64,000 bases of DNA from a bacterium (GCA_020849855.1 JADZFO010000002.1:1-64000); one strand, 5' to 3'. Positions 24,813 to 33,644 are shown, counted from the first letter of the stretch. The notes: generated by a model not told the origin, from the sequence alone. Numbers and translations are program-made.

Positions 24813-26939
24813 ATGTTTCGCAATATGCTCATGATCATCCTGTTGCTGCTGCTCCTGCTGCCCTGCGCGGCAGAGGGCTTGGTCATGCGGATATACAGCC
24901 CAGAGGACATTCCCGAACTACTGGCGAACTGCCGCGATCAGCAAAAAATCTCGGAGTATCTGGGGTCCCTGTGCGCTGTCGGCTGGGGCAATGCGGAGAT
25001 AGCGGCGCTGGCCCAGAGTCAGCTTGACTCAAGCGACGCCTGGACACGGCGCGTTGCCGCCATCGGCGTTGGCCGGCTGGGACCGGTAGCCCTATCGGCC
25101 GTACCACGTCTGCGCCAGCTGGCTGCTGAAGATTCTGAGGCCGGCTATTTTGCCGCCGTCAGCGCCTGCCAGCTGACGCAGAGCTTTGAGCCGCTGGCGG
25201 ACGTGAAGAGCCTGCCTGCGCAAGCAGATGCCCTTTCCAATGCACTGGAGCAACTGGCCTGGCTGGGCCACTCGGCCAAGGCAGCGCTCCCGGTCGTTAG
25301 CGCCCTGCAATTGGCAGATGATGATCCACAAAAGCTCGGGCAGCTCAAGGCGATCTGGAAGATCAGCGGCGATTCTCAGCCCTTGGTTGACTATCTGAAG
25401 TCCGCTCTGGCCATAGACAGCAGGCCCGAACACCTAAACTTGCTCAAAGAGCTTCAAGATGTAGACAAAGAGGCGGCAGCGCAGTTCTATCCCCTAATTA
25501 GTCAGTGGCTGGTGGCTGACGATTCTATCAGTTATGCAGGGGATGTACTCAGCAGCATTGATACTGTGCCTTCCGGAATCACTGCGGCTTTGATCCAACG
25601 ACTGGGGAGGGAAGATGACTACAACTTTGATTCAGCCGTTTATGAGCTTGAAGCGATTGTCAAGCAACCTGATCCGGTAGTCGCTGATCAGCTTGAGGGT
25701 CTGCTCGAAGGGCCGACGCTGTTCAGGGCCGACGAGAAAGTGATGATGGGTAAGAGCGGCTATGACTCTGTCTGCCGCGCCTACTTCATCGCAGCCGGAG
25801 ATGATCAGCGTTCTTCAAGCGCCATGCTCAGGTTGCTGGCCCGCTGTGACGCCAGTAAGAGCAAGGATGCAATGTACTGCAGGGCTCAAGTAATGGATGC
25901 CTTGTATGAGCTTAGGATGCCATCCGAAGAACTTCTTGACTATGTGTTCAGCAGTTTCGAGAGCAACACTGATCAATGGGACTACTCAGCGCGGGCCTGC
26001 CTTTATAGATGGGGCGCCAGCGCGGAGTATCTGGAGCCCAGGTTAAAGGAAAAGCTGGGCGATAGCGGCGTACGTGACTTGTTCCTGGCCTTGTTGTTGC
26101 AGCGTATCAGCGGAGATGACGCCGCACTCATTGGCTTTCTGCAGATTTTGGAAGATGCGCCCGCTTCTCTCGACTACAACAAGGATATAAGGCCTGGCAC
26201 TTCGTTTCTGCTGGGCCGGCTGCATGAGCAGCCGGAAAACGCGCTGGCCGGAAAGCTGATTGTGCGGCTGTTTCAGCTCTATTGGCAAGAAGAGCTTTTT
26301 CCTCTGGGTGCAGCGAATGCCCTGCCTCCAGAGCTTATCGCGAGCCTGCTGCCTGAGCTGGAGGAAATGCTCCAGGCACCATTGACACTCAGGTGGGACG
26401 AGGGCGGTGCGTACTACTCCGGTCCACAAGCTACGGCCATAGCGGCCCTGGGCAAAATTGCAGCGCAGAATGAGATAGCCCGCAGAGCCCTGCTGAACCT
26501 GATCCCCTGGGGCAGTGGTGGCGTTACAGACAACTTTAGCTCGCGCCTAGCTCTGATTGACGCCCTTGGCGAAGCAGGCCCGGAGGCCGCCTTTGCAGAG
26601 CCTTGGCTGGCGGGGCAAATGGCAAGTGGTGATCCCTGGTGCAGTATCGCTGCCGCTCGGGCGCTGTATTCGATCACTGGCTCGGCTGAGATTGTGCTGC
26701 CGAGGCTGGAGTACTGGGCTCAACTAGAAGGCGAGTCTATTTCAAACTCGTTGTACTGGGCAGTCATTGATATGGGGCCAGATGCGAAGAGCATTCTCGA
26801 CGAACTGGAGAAGCAGTGGGTCTATGAAGCGCCCTCCTTCTACTATTCAGAAGGAACGCGTGATGACATGCGTGCTGCTGTTGCGGGTACATTGCAGCCG
26901 AAGCCATCAAGCTACGACCCGGCCTATTGGTGGAATTAG
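24813..26939 (+). CDS. Exported HEAT-like repeat protein
   Basis: 708 residues from ATG 24813, with GGGGG 9 nt upstream; in-frame ATGs at 24795 and 24804 are alternatives. A Sec signal peptide (MFRNMLMIILLLLLLLP) is followed by alpha-helical repeats, clearest in WTRRVAAIGVGRLGPVALSA and near the end (WCSIAAARALYSITGSAEI, then DMGPDAKSILDEL), like PBS-lyase HEAT repeats. These usually form curved protein-binding surfaces. GC content is somewhat below the neighbours. It has no close operon partner and no recognised name. Confidence 0.7.
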   Translation: MFRNMLMIILLLLLLLPCAAEGLVMRIYSPEDIPELLANCRDQQKISEYLGSLCAVGWGNAEIAALAQSQLDSSDAWTRRVAAIGVGRLGPVALSAVPRLRQLAAEDSEAGYFAAVSACQLTQSFEPLADVKSLPAQADALSNALEQLAWLGHSAKAALPVVSALQLADDDPQKLGQLKAIWKISGDSQPLVDYLKSALAIDSRPEHLNLLKELQDVDKEAAAQFYPLISQWLVADDSISYAGDVLSSIDTVPSGITAALIQRLGREDDYNFDSAVYELEAIVKQPDPVVADQLEGLLEGPTLFRADEKVMMGKSGYDSVCRAYFIAAGDDQRSSSAMLRLLARCDASKSKDAMYCRAQVMDALYELRMPSEELLDYVFSSFESNTDQWDYSARACLYRWGASAEYLEPRLKEKLGDSGVRDLFLALLLQRISGDDAALIGFLQILEDAPASLDYNKDIRPGTSFLLGRLHEQPENALAGKLIVRLFQLYWQEELFPLGAANALPPELIASLLPELEEMLQAPLTLRWDEGGAYYSGPQATAIAALGKIAAQNEIARRALLNLIPWGSGGVTDNFSSRLALIDALGEAGPEAAFAEPWLAGQMASGDPWCSIAAARALYSITGSAEIVLPRLEYWAQLEGESISNSLYWAVIDMGPDAKSILDELEKQWVYEAPSFYYSEGTRDDMRAAVAGTLQPKPSSYDPAYWWN

Positions 26940-26971
26940 TCTGACAGGGTGATGAGCCCAGGCGTTCTAAG

Positions 26972-27008
26972 CCCCGAACGCGTTCATCCCCGTGATCGCC
27001 TCGCCGAG
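26972..27008 (-). repeat. Left copy of 37-bp repeat, relic of an acyl-CoA dehydrogenase 3' end
   Basis: Read on the minus strand it encodes LGEAITGMNAFG plus a stop, the usual C-terminus of acyl-CoA dehydrogenases. It matches 27682-27718 in 34 of 37 positions. It sits on the far side of the DUF2442/DUF4160 pair from the intact gene. Confidence 0.8.
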
Positions 27009-27070
27009 AGTTCAGTTAGTCGGCGCGCGATTGAGGGGACAATGGAGGCGCTGCGAGGGAAACAGCAAGA

Positions 27071-27400
27071 CTACTCATCCACCGGCACATCCGCCCTGGT
27101 CAGACCGCGCCTCGCCAGCTCTCCATCCCAGCGCAGAGTATCGGACCCATTGTCGTAGCCATTAGGCCATTCGGCTGAGTCGCCAAAGGGACCGACCTTA
27201 ACCTGAGAGAAAAAGTCAGGATCGGAGAGTGCGTTTGTCAGACCACCCGTGCCGACAATGCCTGAGAAATCTATGTCATAGGTTTCGCCGTCTGCATAGG
27301 TGGCGCGCAGGATGAACCCGGCAAGGCCTTCGACAGCAATGAGCTTGCGCTCCATCCGCCAGATGTCCGTGATTGTGGGCGCCTTTACTGTGGTGGACAC
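27071..27400 (-). CDS. DUF2442 protein, putative antitoxin-like partner
   Basis: 109 residues from GTG 27400. The segment VEGLAGFILRATYADGETYDIDFSGIV is typical of DUF2442, a small domain often found next to DUF4160 in suspected toxin-antitoxin pairs. It starts 8 nt after the DUF4160 stop. A minus-strand TAGAAT ends 5 nt before the GTG, so it may also have its own leaderless promoter, which would suit an antitoxin. ATG at 27355 is an alternative start. The function is not proven for the family. Confidence 0.7.
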   Translation of the reverse strand: MSTTVKAPTITDIWRMERKLIAVEGLAGFILRATYADGETYDIDFSGIVGTGGLTNALSDPDFFSQVKVGPFGDSAEWPNGYDNGSDTLRWDGELARRGLTRADVPVDE

Positions 27401-27408
27401 AGAAAATT

Positions 27409-27675
27409 CTACCTCGATTCCAGGGGTTTGACCTTGTTTGGCAGCATCTGTTGTTCAGTGAGATCCCAGTTCTGCAGAAGCTCCTCGCGGTGAATCTCGA
27501 TCCATTTCTTCACCAGGTTGTGCTCCTTGCGAGGCAGGTAGCCTTCCATAATCTCGCCTGTGTACAGATTGACCTGCGCCACATGTTCTGCATGGCGCGC
27601 ATGAAGATGCGGAGGACGATGTTCCCGCGAGTACATGCTTATGATGATGCCAAAGAAGCGCGCTATCTCTGACAC
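27409..27675 (-). CDS. DUF4160 protein, putative toxin-like partner
   Basis: 88 residues. FGIIISMYSREHRPPHLHARHAEHVAQVNLYTGEIMEG contains the R-x-P-P-H-x-H core that defines DUF4160, a small domain paired with DUF2442 in many genomes and proposed to be a toxin-antitoxin module. The GTG start lies one base after the TGA of the acyl-CoA dehydrogenase gene, so it can be translated from that mRNA. The pair is bracketed by a 37-bp repeat. Confidence 0.75.
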   Translation of the reverse strand: MSEIARFFGIIISMYSREHRPPHLHARHAEHVAQVNLYTGEIMEGYLPRKEHNLVKKWIEIHREELLQNWDLTEQQMLPNKVKPLESR

Positions 27676-27676
27676 A

Positions 27677-28882
27677 TCACCCCCCGAACGCGCTTAGCCC
27701 CGTGATCGCCTCGCCGAGGATCAGGTGGTGCACGTCGTGGGTGCCTTCGTAGGTAAGGACGCTTTCCAGGTTGTTGCTGTGGCGCATCACGTGGCTCTCC
27801 AGCATGATGCCCATCGCGCCGTAGATTTCGCGGGCCATCCGCGCGCACTCGCGGGCCTGGTAGACGTTGTCGCGCTTGGCGATGCTGATCTGCGCCGGGG
27901 TGACCGTGCCGGCTTCCTTCAGCTTGCCCAGCCGCCAGCACAGCAGCTGGCCCTTGAGCAGCTCAGTGGCCATCTGGGACAGCTTGAGCTGCTGGAGCTG
28001 GAAGCCGGCGATCGGGCGGCCGAACTGGCTGCGCTCCCCGGCGTAGCGCAGGGCGGCCTCGAGGCAGTACATCCCCGCGCCGGTGGCGCCCCAGGCAATG
28101 CCATAGCGCGCCTGGTTCAGGCAGGAGAGCGGCCCCTTGAGGCCCTGCACGTTCGGCAGCATGTTGGCCTCGGGGACGAAGACATCCTTGAAGTAAAGCT
28201 CGCTGGTCACGGACGCGCGCAGCGAGAGCTTCTTCTTGTACTCCGCGGTGGAGAAGCCGGGCATGCCCTTCTCGACCAGGAAGCCGCGGATGGTTTTGGA
28301 GTCGGCGGACTGGTCGCCACTGTCCGGCCCCACCTTGGCCCAGACGACTGCCACATCTGACAGGCAGCCGTTGGTGATCCAGGCCTTGGCGCCGTTGAGC
28401 AGATAGCCCCCATCGACAGGCATGGCGCGGGTCTCCATGCCGCCGGGGTTGGAGCCGTGGTTGGGCTCAGTCAGGCCGAAGCAGCCGATCCTGCGCCCGG
28501 CGGCCAGCTCGGGCAGCCACTTCATGCGCTGCTCTTCCGAACCGAAGGCGTAGATCGGGTACATGACCAGGCCGCTCTGCACCGAGACGAAACTGCGCAG
28601 GCCGGAGTCGCCATACTCAAGGGCCTGGTTGATCAGGCCATAGGCGGTGTGGCTGACGCCGGCGCAGCCATACTGCTCGGGCAGGGTGGCGCCAAAGACG
28701 CCCAGCTCAGCCAGCTCGGGCACCAGCTCCAGCGGGAAAGTGCCGGCTTCATAGTGCTCCTCGATCAGCGGCATGAAGCGTTCCTTGACCCAGTCAAGGA
28801 CGGCCGAGCGGATGATGCGCTCTTCGTCGCTGAAGAGCTCGTCGAGCTTGTAGAGGTCAAGTGCGTTATGTGAGGCTGCCAT
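27677..28882 (-). CDS. gcdH: Acyl-CoA dehydrogenase, glutaryl-CoA dehydrogenase-like
   Basis: 401 residues. Features: [15 protein letters not shown] with the Arg that binds the distal carboxylate in glutaryl-CoA dehydrogenases; [21 protein letters not shown] for flavin and substrate binding; [21 protein letters not shown]; and [19 protein letters not shown] with the catalytic Glu. It would oxidise glutaryl-CoA, or a similar acyl-CoA, in lysine/tryptophan or aromatic degradation and pass electrons to ETF. Its last 12 codons are repeated on the other side of the DUF4160/DUF2442 pair. The ATG lies 9 nt after TAAAAT. I am less sure of the substrate than of the family. Confidence 0.85.
   Translation of the reverse strand: MAASHNALDLYKLDELFSDEERIIRSAVLDWVKERFMPLIEEHYEAGTFPLELVPELAELGVFGATLPEQYGCAGVSHTAYGLINQALEYGDSGLRSFVSVQSGLVMYPIYAFGSEEQRMKWLPELAAGRRIGCFGLTEPNHGSNPGGMETRAMPVDGGYLLNGAKAWITNGCLSDVAVVWAKVGPDSGDQSADSKTIRGFLVEKGMPGFSTAEYKKKLSLRASVTSELYFKDVFVPEANMLPNVQGLKGPLSCLNQARYGIAWGATGAGMYCLEAALRYAGERSQFGRPIAGFQLQQLKLSQMATELLKGQLLCWRLGKLKEAGTVTPAQISIAKRDNVYQARECARMAREIYGAMGIMLESHVMRHSNNLESVLTYEGTHDVHHLILGEAITGLSAFGG
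27682..27718 (-). repeat. Right copy of 37-bp repeat, 3' end of the acyl-CoA dehydrogenase gene
   Basis: Codes [12 protein letters not shown] at the end of the intact gene. It is in the same orientation as the left copy, 710 bp apart. Confidence 0.8.
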
Positions 28883-28891
28883 GGCGCGCGT

Positions 28892-28897
28892 ATTTTA
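28892..28897 (-). promoter_or_regulatory. -10 box of the acyl-CoA dehydrogenase gene, leaderless arrangement
   Basis: Minus-strand TAAAAT ends 9 nt before the ATG. Confidence 0.5.
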
Positions 28898-29113
28898 GTG
28901 CGCGCCGCGCGTAAAGGCGCGCGAGGGGCGGAAAGGAGCTGTGCCCCGCGCCAAGGCCTGGATTTGCAGCTGTGCCCGGGCGCTGAGGAGCACAGATCGC
29001 TTAGAAATCCATCAAATCTACCCCGTCCCATGAAAAAGCTGATAATCGCGCTAAGATATATCCGTGTTGCGCTGCCGCCTCTGATGCCGCAGTCGCAGCC
29101 CGGAGGTACAAGC

Positions 29114-30193
29114 ATGCGGTGTGCGCTTCAGACTTTGTACTCCAGAAGAACTCTGCTTCTCCTCGGACTTGCACTTCTCTTCGTCGGCGCCTGCGCGTCC
29201 GGACGCCTGGCAGCCATTGAGACACGCAGCCTTGATACGGCCACTATGCAGCCCGGCGGCCTGCCGCCCCTGCCGGTTGACCTGCCGGAACTGCGGGCAG
29301 CGCAGTCAGTTGATGTCACCACCCAGCGTGGCCAGGATGCCTTTACCACCACAGCGGGCTGCACCCCGGATGGGGCTGATGCGCTGCTGATCAGCGCCGG
29401 CGCAGGCGGGCTGGAATACGCGATGTACCAGTTCAGCCCGGGCGCGGCAACGCTGAGCAGCGTGCTCGCCACGCTGAGCTTCCCCGCCGGCGAGCAGGTC
29501 TGGATCGGGCTGGCTGACTATGGCAGCTTCCGCTGGAAGCTGCAGGGGCCATACCCGGCGGCGGGCACGGCGCAGTTCAGCGGCCTTGGCAGCGGCGACT
29601 ATGTCAATGCCGGTGGCAACTGTTATTTCCTGGTGCTGGCCTTCAACGCCAGCAGCGTCAGCGTGAGCAGCGTGGAGTTCACCGCGGAGACAGCGCCCGA
29701 GACCTTCACCATCAACGGAATGGTGATCGATGGCGCCGGCCCAGGTGTGCTGCCAGGGGTGACCGTCACGCTGAGCCCCGGCGGAGCAACAGTGCTGACC
29801 ACGGTGAACGGCACCTACCAGTTCAGCGGCCTGGCCGCGGGCACATACACAGTTACCCCGAGCCTGATCGGCTATGGCTTCGTGCCCGAGAGCAGCCAGG
29901 TGACCATTGGCCCGAGCGCCAACGGCATCGACTTTGCCGGGTTCTCTGATCTGCCCACCGTGAGCTACAGCTCGGACATCGCGCCGATCATGGAGAGCTA
30001 CTGCACGGGCTGCCATGACGCGGACACGCCCTCGGCTGACATTCCGCTGACCACCTATCAGGAGGTCAAGAGCGCCGCCGCATCCAGTCTTAGCACCATG
30101 CAGGACGAGTCCATGCCGCCGGGGCCCAACAAGCCCAGCGCGGCGGAGATTCAGCTCTTCCAGGACTGGATTGACGCCGGCAAGCCGCAGTAG
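29114..30193 (+). CDS. Lipoprotein with CnaB-like domain and single-haem cytochrome c motif
   Basis: 359 residues from ATG 29114 (GGAGG 7 nt upstream). Lipobox FVGAC near residue 22 predicts an anchored lipoprotein. Residues about 60-195 are a beta-rich domain I cannot name; about 200-275 form a carboxypeptidase-regulatory/CnaB-like beta sandwich (VLPGVTVTLSPGG, NGTYQFSGLAAGTYTVTPS). The end carries SYSSDIAPIMESYCTGCHDAD, a CxxCH haem site, then MPPGPNKPSAAEIQLFQDWIDAG. That terminal module resembles the planctomycete-type cytochrome c segment of surface proteins. A redox or electron-transfer role at the cell surface is possible. The heading 210 bp contain no other gene. Confidence 0.75.
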   Translation: MRCALQTLYSRRTLLLLGLALLFVGACASGRLAAIETRSLDTATMQPGGLPPLPVDLPELRAAQSVDVTTQRGQDAFTTTAGCTPDGADALLISAGAGGLEYAMYQFSPGAATLSSVLATLSFPAGEQVWIGLADYGSFRWKLQGPYPAAGTAQFSGLGSGDYVNAGGNCYFLVLAFNASSVSVSSVEFTAETAPETFTINGMVIDGAGPGVLPGVTVTLSPGGATVLTTVNGTYQFSGLAAGTYTVTPSLIGYGFVPESSQVTIGPSANGIDFAGFSDLPTVSYSSDIAPIMESYCTGCHDADTPSADIPLTTYQEVKSAAASSLSTMQDESMPPGPNKPSAAEIQLFQDWIDAGKPQ

Positions 30194-30226
30194 ACAAAAC
30201 CGAAATCACCGCAAGCAGAGCAGCAC

Positions 30227-30259
30227 AGGGCCGGCTGGAGGAGATACTCCGCCGGCCCT
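30227..30259. terminator. Bidirectional hairpin between convergent genes
   Basis: AGGGCCGGC and GCCGGCCCT pair perfectly around an inner GGAG/CTCC extension. The T-run is weak on both sides. It lies in the 106-bp gap between two convergent lipoprotein genes, so it can serve both. Confidence 0.65.
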
Positions 30260-30299
30260 TGTCTGTACTTCAAGCAGAGACTTGCCTTGATGCCGCAGG

Positions 30300-31484
30300 C
30301 TACTGGTTCACAACAGTGACACGCTGGCTTCCGCAATAGAAGGTCTCAGGCTTTGCGAGATTAATATTGCTGCTCAGCCACAGGGCCACGCCGTCACTGA
30401 CCCCGTCACCCGTTGCATCGCGACCGGCCTCCAGGCTGTCGGCATAAAGCAGCAGGCAATAGCCATCCACCATGCCGGCCTGGTTGTAGTGCTTGAGGTA
30501 GCTGAAGTTGCCCGGCGCTTCCTCGGTCCAGCCGAAGGGCACTTCGCGGGCGTTGAGCTCAATCGGGCTGGAAGCGGTGAAGGGGTTGGCATAGAAGCCC
30601 GGCAGGCAGTAGGTCTCCTGCACCAGCGCCGAGATCGCCTCGGGATAGCGCCGCTCCTGTTCGCGCCAGCTCAGGCCTTCCACATCCGGCGGCGAGTAGT
30701 CCACACTGAAGCGCTCAAGCTGGAGTTGCAGGTTGTGGAGCTGGCTGCGGGCCAGGTCGAGGGCGGCGGCAGGGTCAAGGCGGCCTTCGCGCTTGTTGAA
30801 GTAGAACTCCGCGCTGGCATTGTCGGGCGCGCCGAACATAAGGCCGACGTTATAGCTGCGCCCGCCCTGCCACATGGCCACATTAGCCGGGCGGCTGCCC
30901 AGACCGCCGGAGCTGAGCTGGACGCAGATGCCGTTGAGCCTGCCGTCCATGTCGGGGTCCCAGCCGGTCTCCTGTGAGCCGGCATATCCCACCAGAACAT
31001 AAGAGCGCGCCTCGCTGGCCGATTTGAGATCCACCAGATAGCTGAAGTTCCCCGGGGCCTGGGGGCTCCAGCCCAGCGGTACTTCCAGGGCATTGAGCTG
31101 CCCCGGCCCGCTGGCCGTGTAAGGGTTGGGGTACAGGCCGGCGGAAAGGTAGCCTGACTGCACGAGCTGGCTGATCGAGGCGGGGTAGTGCCGGCGCAGG
31201 ATGCCGTTCTCGTTCACGACGCTGTGGTCCGCCGACCAGCGATCGATGGCCTGCTGCAGGATCTGCAGGTTCAGGGTGGTCAGGCGCCGGGCTTCCTTCT
31301 CGTCCAGGCCGCCAGCGGCGCGGGCCTCAAAGAAAGCCGCCATGCGTTCCTGATAGCCCTGCGGCGCAGCAGTCAGTACCGCGTCAGCCGCGGGCTGCGT
31401 GTCCGGTGCGGCGATGCTGTGTCCGGACCTGGCATACACACAGGCCAAAAGCAGTAAGGCTGCGCTTAGCAGTCGAAGTCCCAT
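30300..31484 (-). CDS. Lipoprotein with duplicated pseudopilin-like domain
   Basis: 394 residues from ATG 31484 (GGAGG 8 nt upstream). Lipobox LLAC near residue 15. Two homologous halves each have a helix (LQILQQAIDRWSADH and LHNLQLQLERFSVDY), then RxYPxxISxLVQ, a P-N-P-[YF]-T-A-S loop, a [EV]P[LF]GW strand and A-P-G-N-F-S-Y-L. This is the arrangement of the soluble part of type II secretion major pseudopilins (GspG), here without a prepilin cleavage site. It therefore looks like a soluble, lipid-anchored tandem copy of that fold. The role is unknown. It is the only gene of this kind in the window. Confidence 0.65.
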   Translation of the reverse strand: MGLRLLSAALLLLACVYARSGHSIAAPDTQPAADAVLTAAPQGYQERMAAFFEARAAGGLDEKEARRLTTLNLQILQQAIDRWSADHSVVNENGILRRHYPASISQLVQSGYLSAGLYPNPYTASGPGQLNALEVPLGWSPQAPGNFSYLVDLKSASEARSYVLVGYAGSQETGWDPDMDGRLNGICVQLSSGGLGSRPANVAMWQGGRSYNVGLMFGAPDNASAEFYFNKREGRLDPAAALDLARSQLHNLQLQLERFSVDYSPPDVEGLSWREQERRYPEAISALVQETYCLPGFYANPFTASSPIELNAREVPFGWTEEAPGNFSYLKHYNQAGMVDGYCLLLYADSLEAGRDATGDGVSDGVALWLSSNINLAKPETFYCGSQRVTVVNQ

Positions 31485-31544
31485 CTGACTACCTCCGGGC
31501 TTTGCGCCCAAGAAATTGATGCACAGCGGCTCAGGTCTGCAACA

Positions 31545-33272
31545 TTAAATCTGTCCGCTGCTCTCGGCGGCCTTTTCGTCCCTCAGCTTGTGCACGAGCT
31601 GCAGGTGCGGACTGTCGTAGCTGGTCTCCACGCCGACCTGCTGCAGGGTCAGGACCATCACGCGCACTCCGGCCTCGAAGTCCTCGGTGACCACATGCTT
31701 CGCGCCGGCTTCCACGAAGCGTTGACGCCGGCCTTCATAAGGAACGCGGATGATGACGGGCAGATCAGGCGCCAGCTCGCGCAGGCCCTTGAGGCAGCGC
31801 AGGGCCGAGGGCATGTCGTTGATGTTGACCGCGGCCGCGAGGGCCTTGTCGACGTGGTAATGGCGCAGAGCCTCAACACTGCCGGCGTCGGCGTAGTAGA
31901 TGGGCTCGCCCAGCGCGCGGGCCTGGCGCACTGTTTCACTGTTCAGCTCAAGGATGATATAGGGGATGTCGTTGAGGCGCAGGGCTTCGGCCAGCAGGCG
32001 TCCGGCGGTGCCAAAGCCAATCACCACAACATTGCCGCCCTGCGGGCATTCGTCGTCATCGGGGGTATCAGGACGCTGCACCCCCAGGAGCTGCTCCAGC
32101 GGCTGCAGCATCCTGGAGCCGGCTGCCAGATGCGGCGCCAGGCGGATGACCAGCGGCGTCAGCACCATGCTGATCACGCCGGCGCAGAGCAGGGCCCTGG
32201 TTTCGTTGTCGCCCAAGATTTCAAGGGTCTGGGCCTGGCGCGTGATGACAAATCCGAACTCGCCGAACTGCGCCAGCCCCATGCCGGCCATGATGGCCAG
32301 GCGGGCCGGGAAGCGCAGGATCATGGCGGCGACGGTGGCGACGAGGCCCTTGCCGATGATGAAGCCGCCCACCAGCAGCAGGACGGTCAAGGGCGCGCTG
32401 ACCAGCACACGCCAGTCAAAGAGCATGCCCATGGAAGCAAAGAAGAGGCTGGTCAGCACATCGCGCAGGGGCAGCACTTCAATGCGGGCGCGCTCGGCGA
32501 AGTCAGTCTCGGCCAGCGCGACCCCGGCGAGGAAGGCGCCCAGGGCCAGCGAGAGGCCGACCTGGCCGGTGGCCCAGGCAATGCCGACGCCGATGCCGAT
32601 GGTGGTCAGCAGGAAAAGCTCGCGGCTGCCGGTCATGGAGATGTGGTGCAGCAGCCAGGGCAGCAGGGTCTTGCTGGCGAGGTAGATCAAGCCGACGGTG
32701 AGCAGGGCCAGGCCGGTGATCTTGCCGGCATCCAGCCAGACATTGCCGCCGCCCTTGCCGGCGATGATTGGCAGAGCCAGCACCATTGGCACAATACAGA
32801 GGTCCTGGAAGATCAGTGTGCCGAAGATGAGCCGCCCGTGGGGGGCGTTGAGCTCGCGGCGCTCCTCCAGCGCGCGGACGACCAGCGCCGTGCTGGAGAG
32901 CGCGGCGATGAAGCCATAAACCCAGGACTGCGCGACATCCGCGCCCAGCAGGCGCGAGCCGACGATCACCAGGGCCAGGGTCATGCCGACCTGCAGCAGG
33001 CCGCCAAAGAGCAGCAGTCGCCCGAGACGCAGAAAGCGGCTGATGGAGAACTCGAGGCCGATGCTGAAAAGCAGCAGGATGACGCCGATCTCGGCGAGGA
33101 CTTCAATGTCGTGGGCGTTGCTGATCAGGCGCAGGCCGTAGGGCCCGGCCAGGGCGCCGCCGGCAAGGAGGCCAATCACGGGTGGCAGCCTGAGCCGCGT
33201 GAGAATCAGTGTTGCCAGCACTGTCACAGCGACCAGAATGATCAGTTCGCCCAGGAAGTCCATGTTCTGCAC
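31545..33272 (-). CDS. CPA2 cation:proton antiporter with TrkA-N domain (KefB/YbaL-like)
   Basis: 575 residues. Twelve or so membrane helices occupy residues 5-390 (PPVIGLLAGGALAGPYGL, LLLFSIGLEFS, FIAALSSTALVVRALEE, LSLALGAFLAGVALAE). Residues about 420-560 form a Rossmann RCK/TrkA-N domain starting NVVVIGFGTAGRLLAEAL. The family exchanges K+ or Na+ for H+ and is gated by nucleotides or thiol adducts through the RCK domain. The GTG start lies 7 nt after a minus-strand TAAAAT; ATG 33263 is the alternative. It neighbours an ArsR-type regulator on the same strand and a second antiporter on the other strand. Confidence 0.9.
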   Translation of the reverse strand: MQNMDFLGELIILVAVTVLATLILTRLRLPPVIGLLAGGALAGPYGLRLISNAHDIEVLAEIGVILLLFSIGLEFSISRFLRLGRLLLFGGLLQVGMTLALVIVGSRLLGADVAQSWVYGFIAALSSTALVVRALEERRELNAPHGRLIFGTLIFQDLCIVPMVLALPIIAGKGGGNVWLDAGKITGLALLTVGLIYLASKTLLPWLLHHISMTGSRELFLLTTIGIGVGIAWATGQVGLSLALGAFLAGVALAETDFAERARIEVLPLRDVLTSLFFASMGMLFDWRVLVSAPLTVLLLVGGFIIGKGLVATVAAMILRFPARLAIMAGMGLAQFGEFGFVITRQAQTLEILGDNETRALLCAGVISMVLTPLVIRLAPHLAAGSRMLQPLEQLLGVQRPDTPDDDECPQGGNVVVIGFGTAGRLLAEALRLNDIPYIILELNSETVRQARALGEPIYYADAGSVEALRHYHVDKALAAAVNINDMPSALRCLKGLRELAPDLPVIIRVPYEGRRQRFVEAGAKHVVTEDFEAGVRVMVLTLQQVGVETSYDSPHLQLVHKLRDEKAAESSGQI

Positions 33273-33279
33273 TGCGTAT

Positions 33280-33285
33280 ATTTTA
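33280..33285 (-). promoter_or_regulatory. -10 box of the KefB-like gene, leaderless arrangement
   Basis: Minus-strand TAAAAT ends 7 nt before the GTG at 33272. Confidence 0.4.
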
Positions 33286-33313
33286 AAGGATCAGGCGCAG
33301 TGCCTGGGTTCAC

Positions 33314-33595
33314 TCAGGCCAGCTTGAAGTAGCCCAGCCACTGCTTTGCTTCCGCCAGTGCCGCGGGCTGCAGATGGCAGTGCCAGCTGCGGCCCAGTTT
33401 TTCCCGCCGGATCAGGCCACCATCTTCCAGGGCGCGCAGGTGTTTGGAGATCGCGGCGAGGCTCATCTGGAAAGGCTCGGCGAGCTGGCTGATCGTGCAG
33501 CTGCCGCCCTGCAGGCGGCGCAGGATGGCGCGCCGCGTGGGGTCTGAAATGGCGGAGAAGACCTTGTTCAGCCGGATCCCGTGATACTTAACCAT
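33314..33595 (-). CDS. ArsR-family winged-helix regulator
   Basis: 93 residues from ATG 33595. The domain is complete: VFSAISDPTRRAILRRL, TISQLAEPFQMSLAAISKHLRALEDGGLIRREKLGRSWHCHL. This is the subgroup with PTRRAIL, often called the SdpR-like branch, without an obvious Cys metal site. A perfect 10-bp-arm inverted repeat covers its -10 box and start codon, so it should repress itself. A longer upstream frame runs into the tRNA and is rejected. Target genes beyond itself may include the antiporter downstream. Confidence 0.88.
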   Translation of the reverse strand: MVKYHGIRLNKVFSAISDPTRRAILRRLQGGSCTISQLAEPFQMSLAAISKHLRALEDGGLIRREKLGRSWHCHLQPAALAEAKQWLGYFKLA

Positions 33596-33607
33596 CAGGT
33601 TAAGTAT
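33584..33607. promoter_or_regulatory. Operator over the start of the ArsR-type gene
   Basis: Perfect inverted repeat: ATACTTAACC, a 4-bp spacer, GGTTAAGTAT. It includes most of the minus-strand -10 TATACT (33603-33608) and the ATG (33593-33595), with 7 nt between them. Binding would block a leaderless transcript. Confidence 0.75.
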
Positions 33608-33644
33608 AGGTGCTGCATCGTGGCATTTGTGTTCAACGGAAGAA

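Noticed and set aside
31590..33332. 580-codon plus-strand frame opposite the KefB-like gene
   Set aside because: The antiporter is clear on the minus strand; the other frame is hydrophilic noise.
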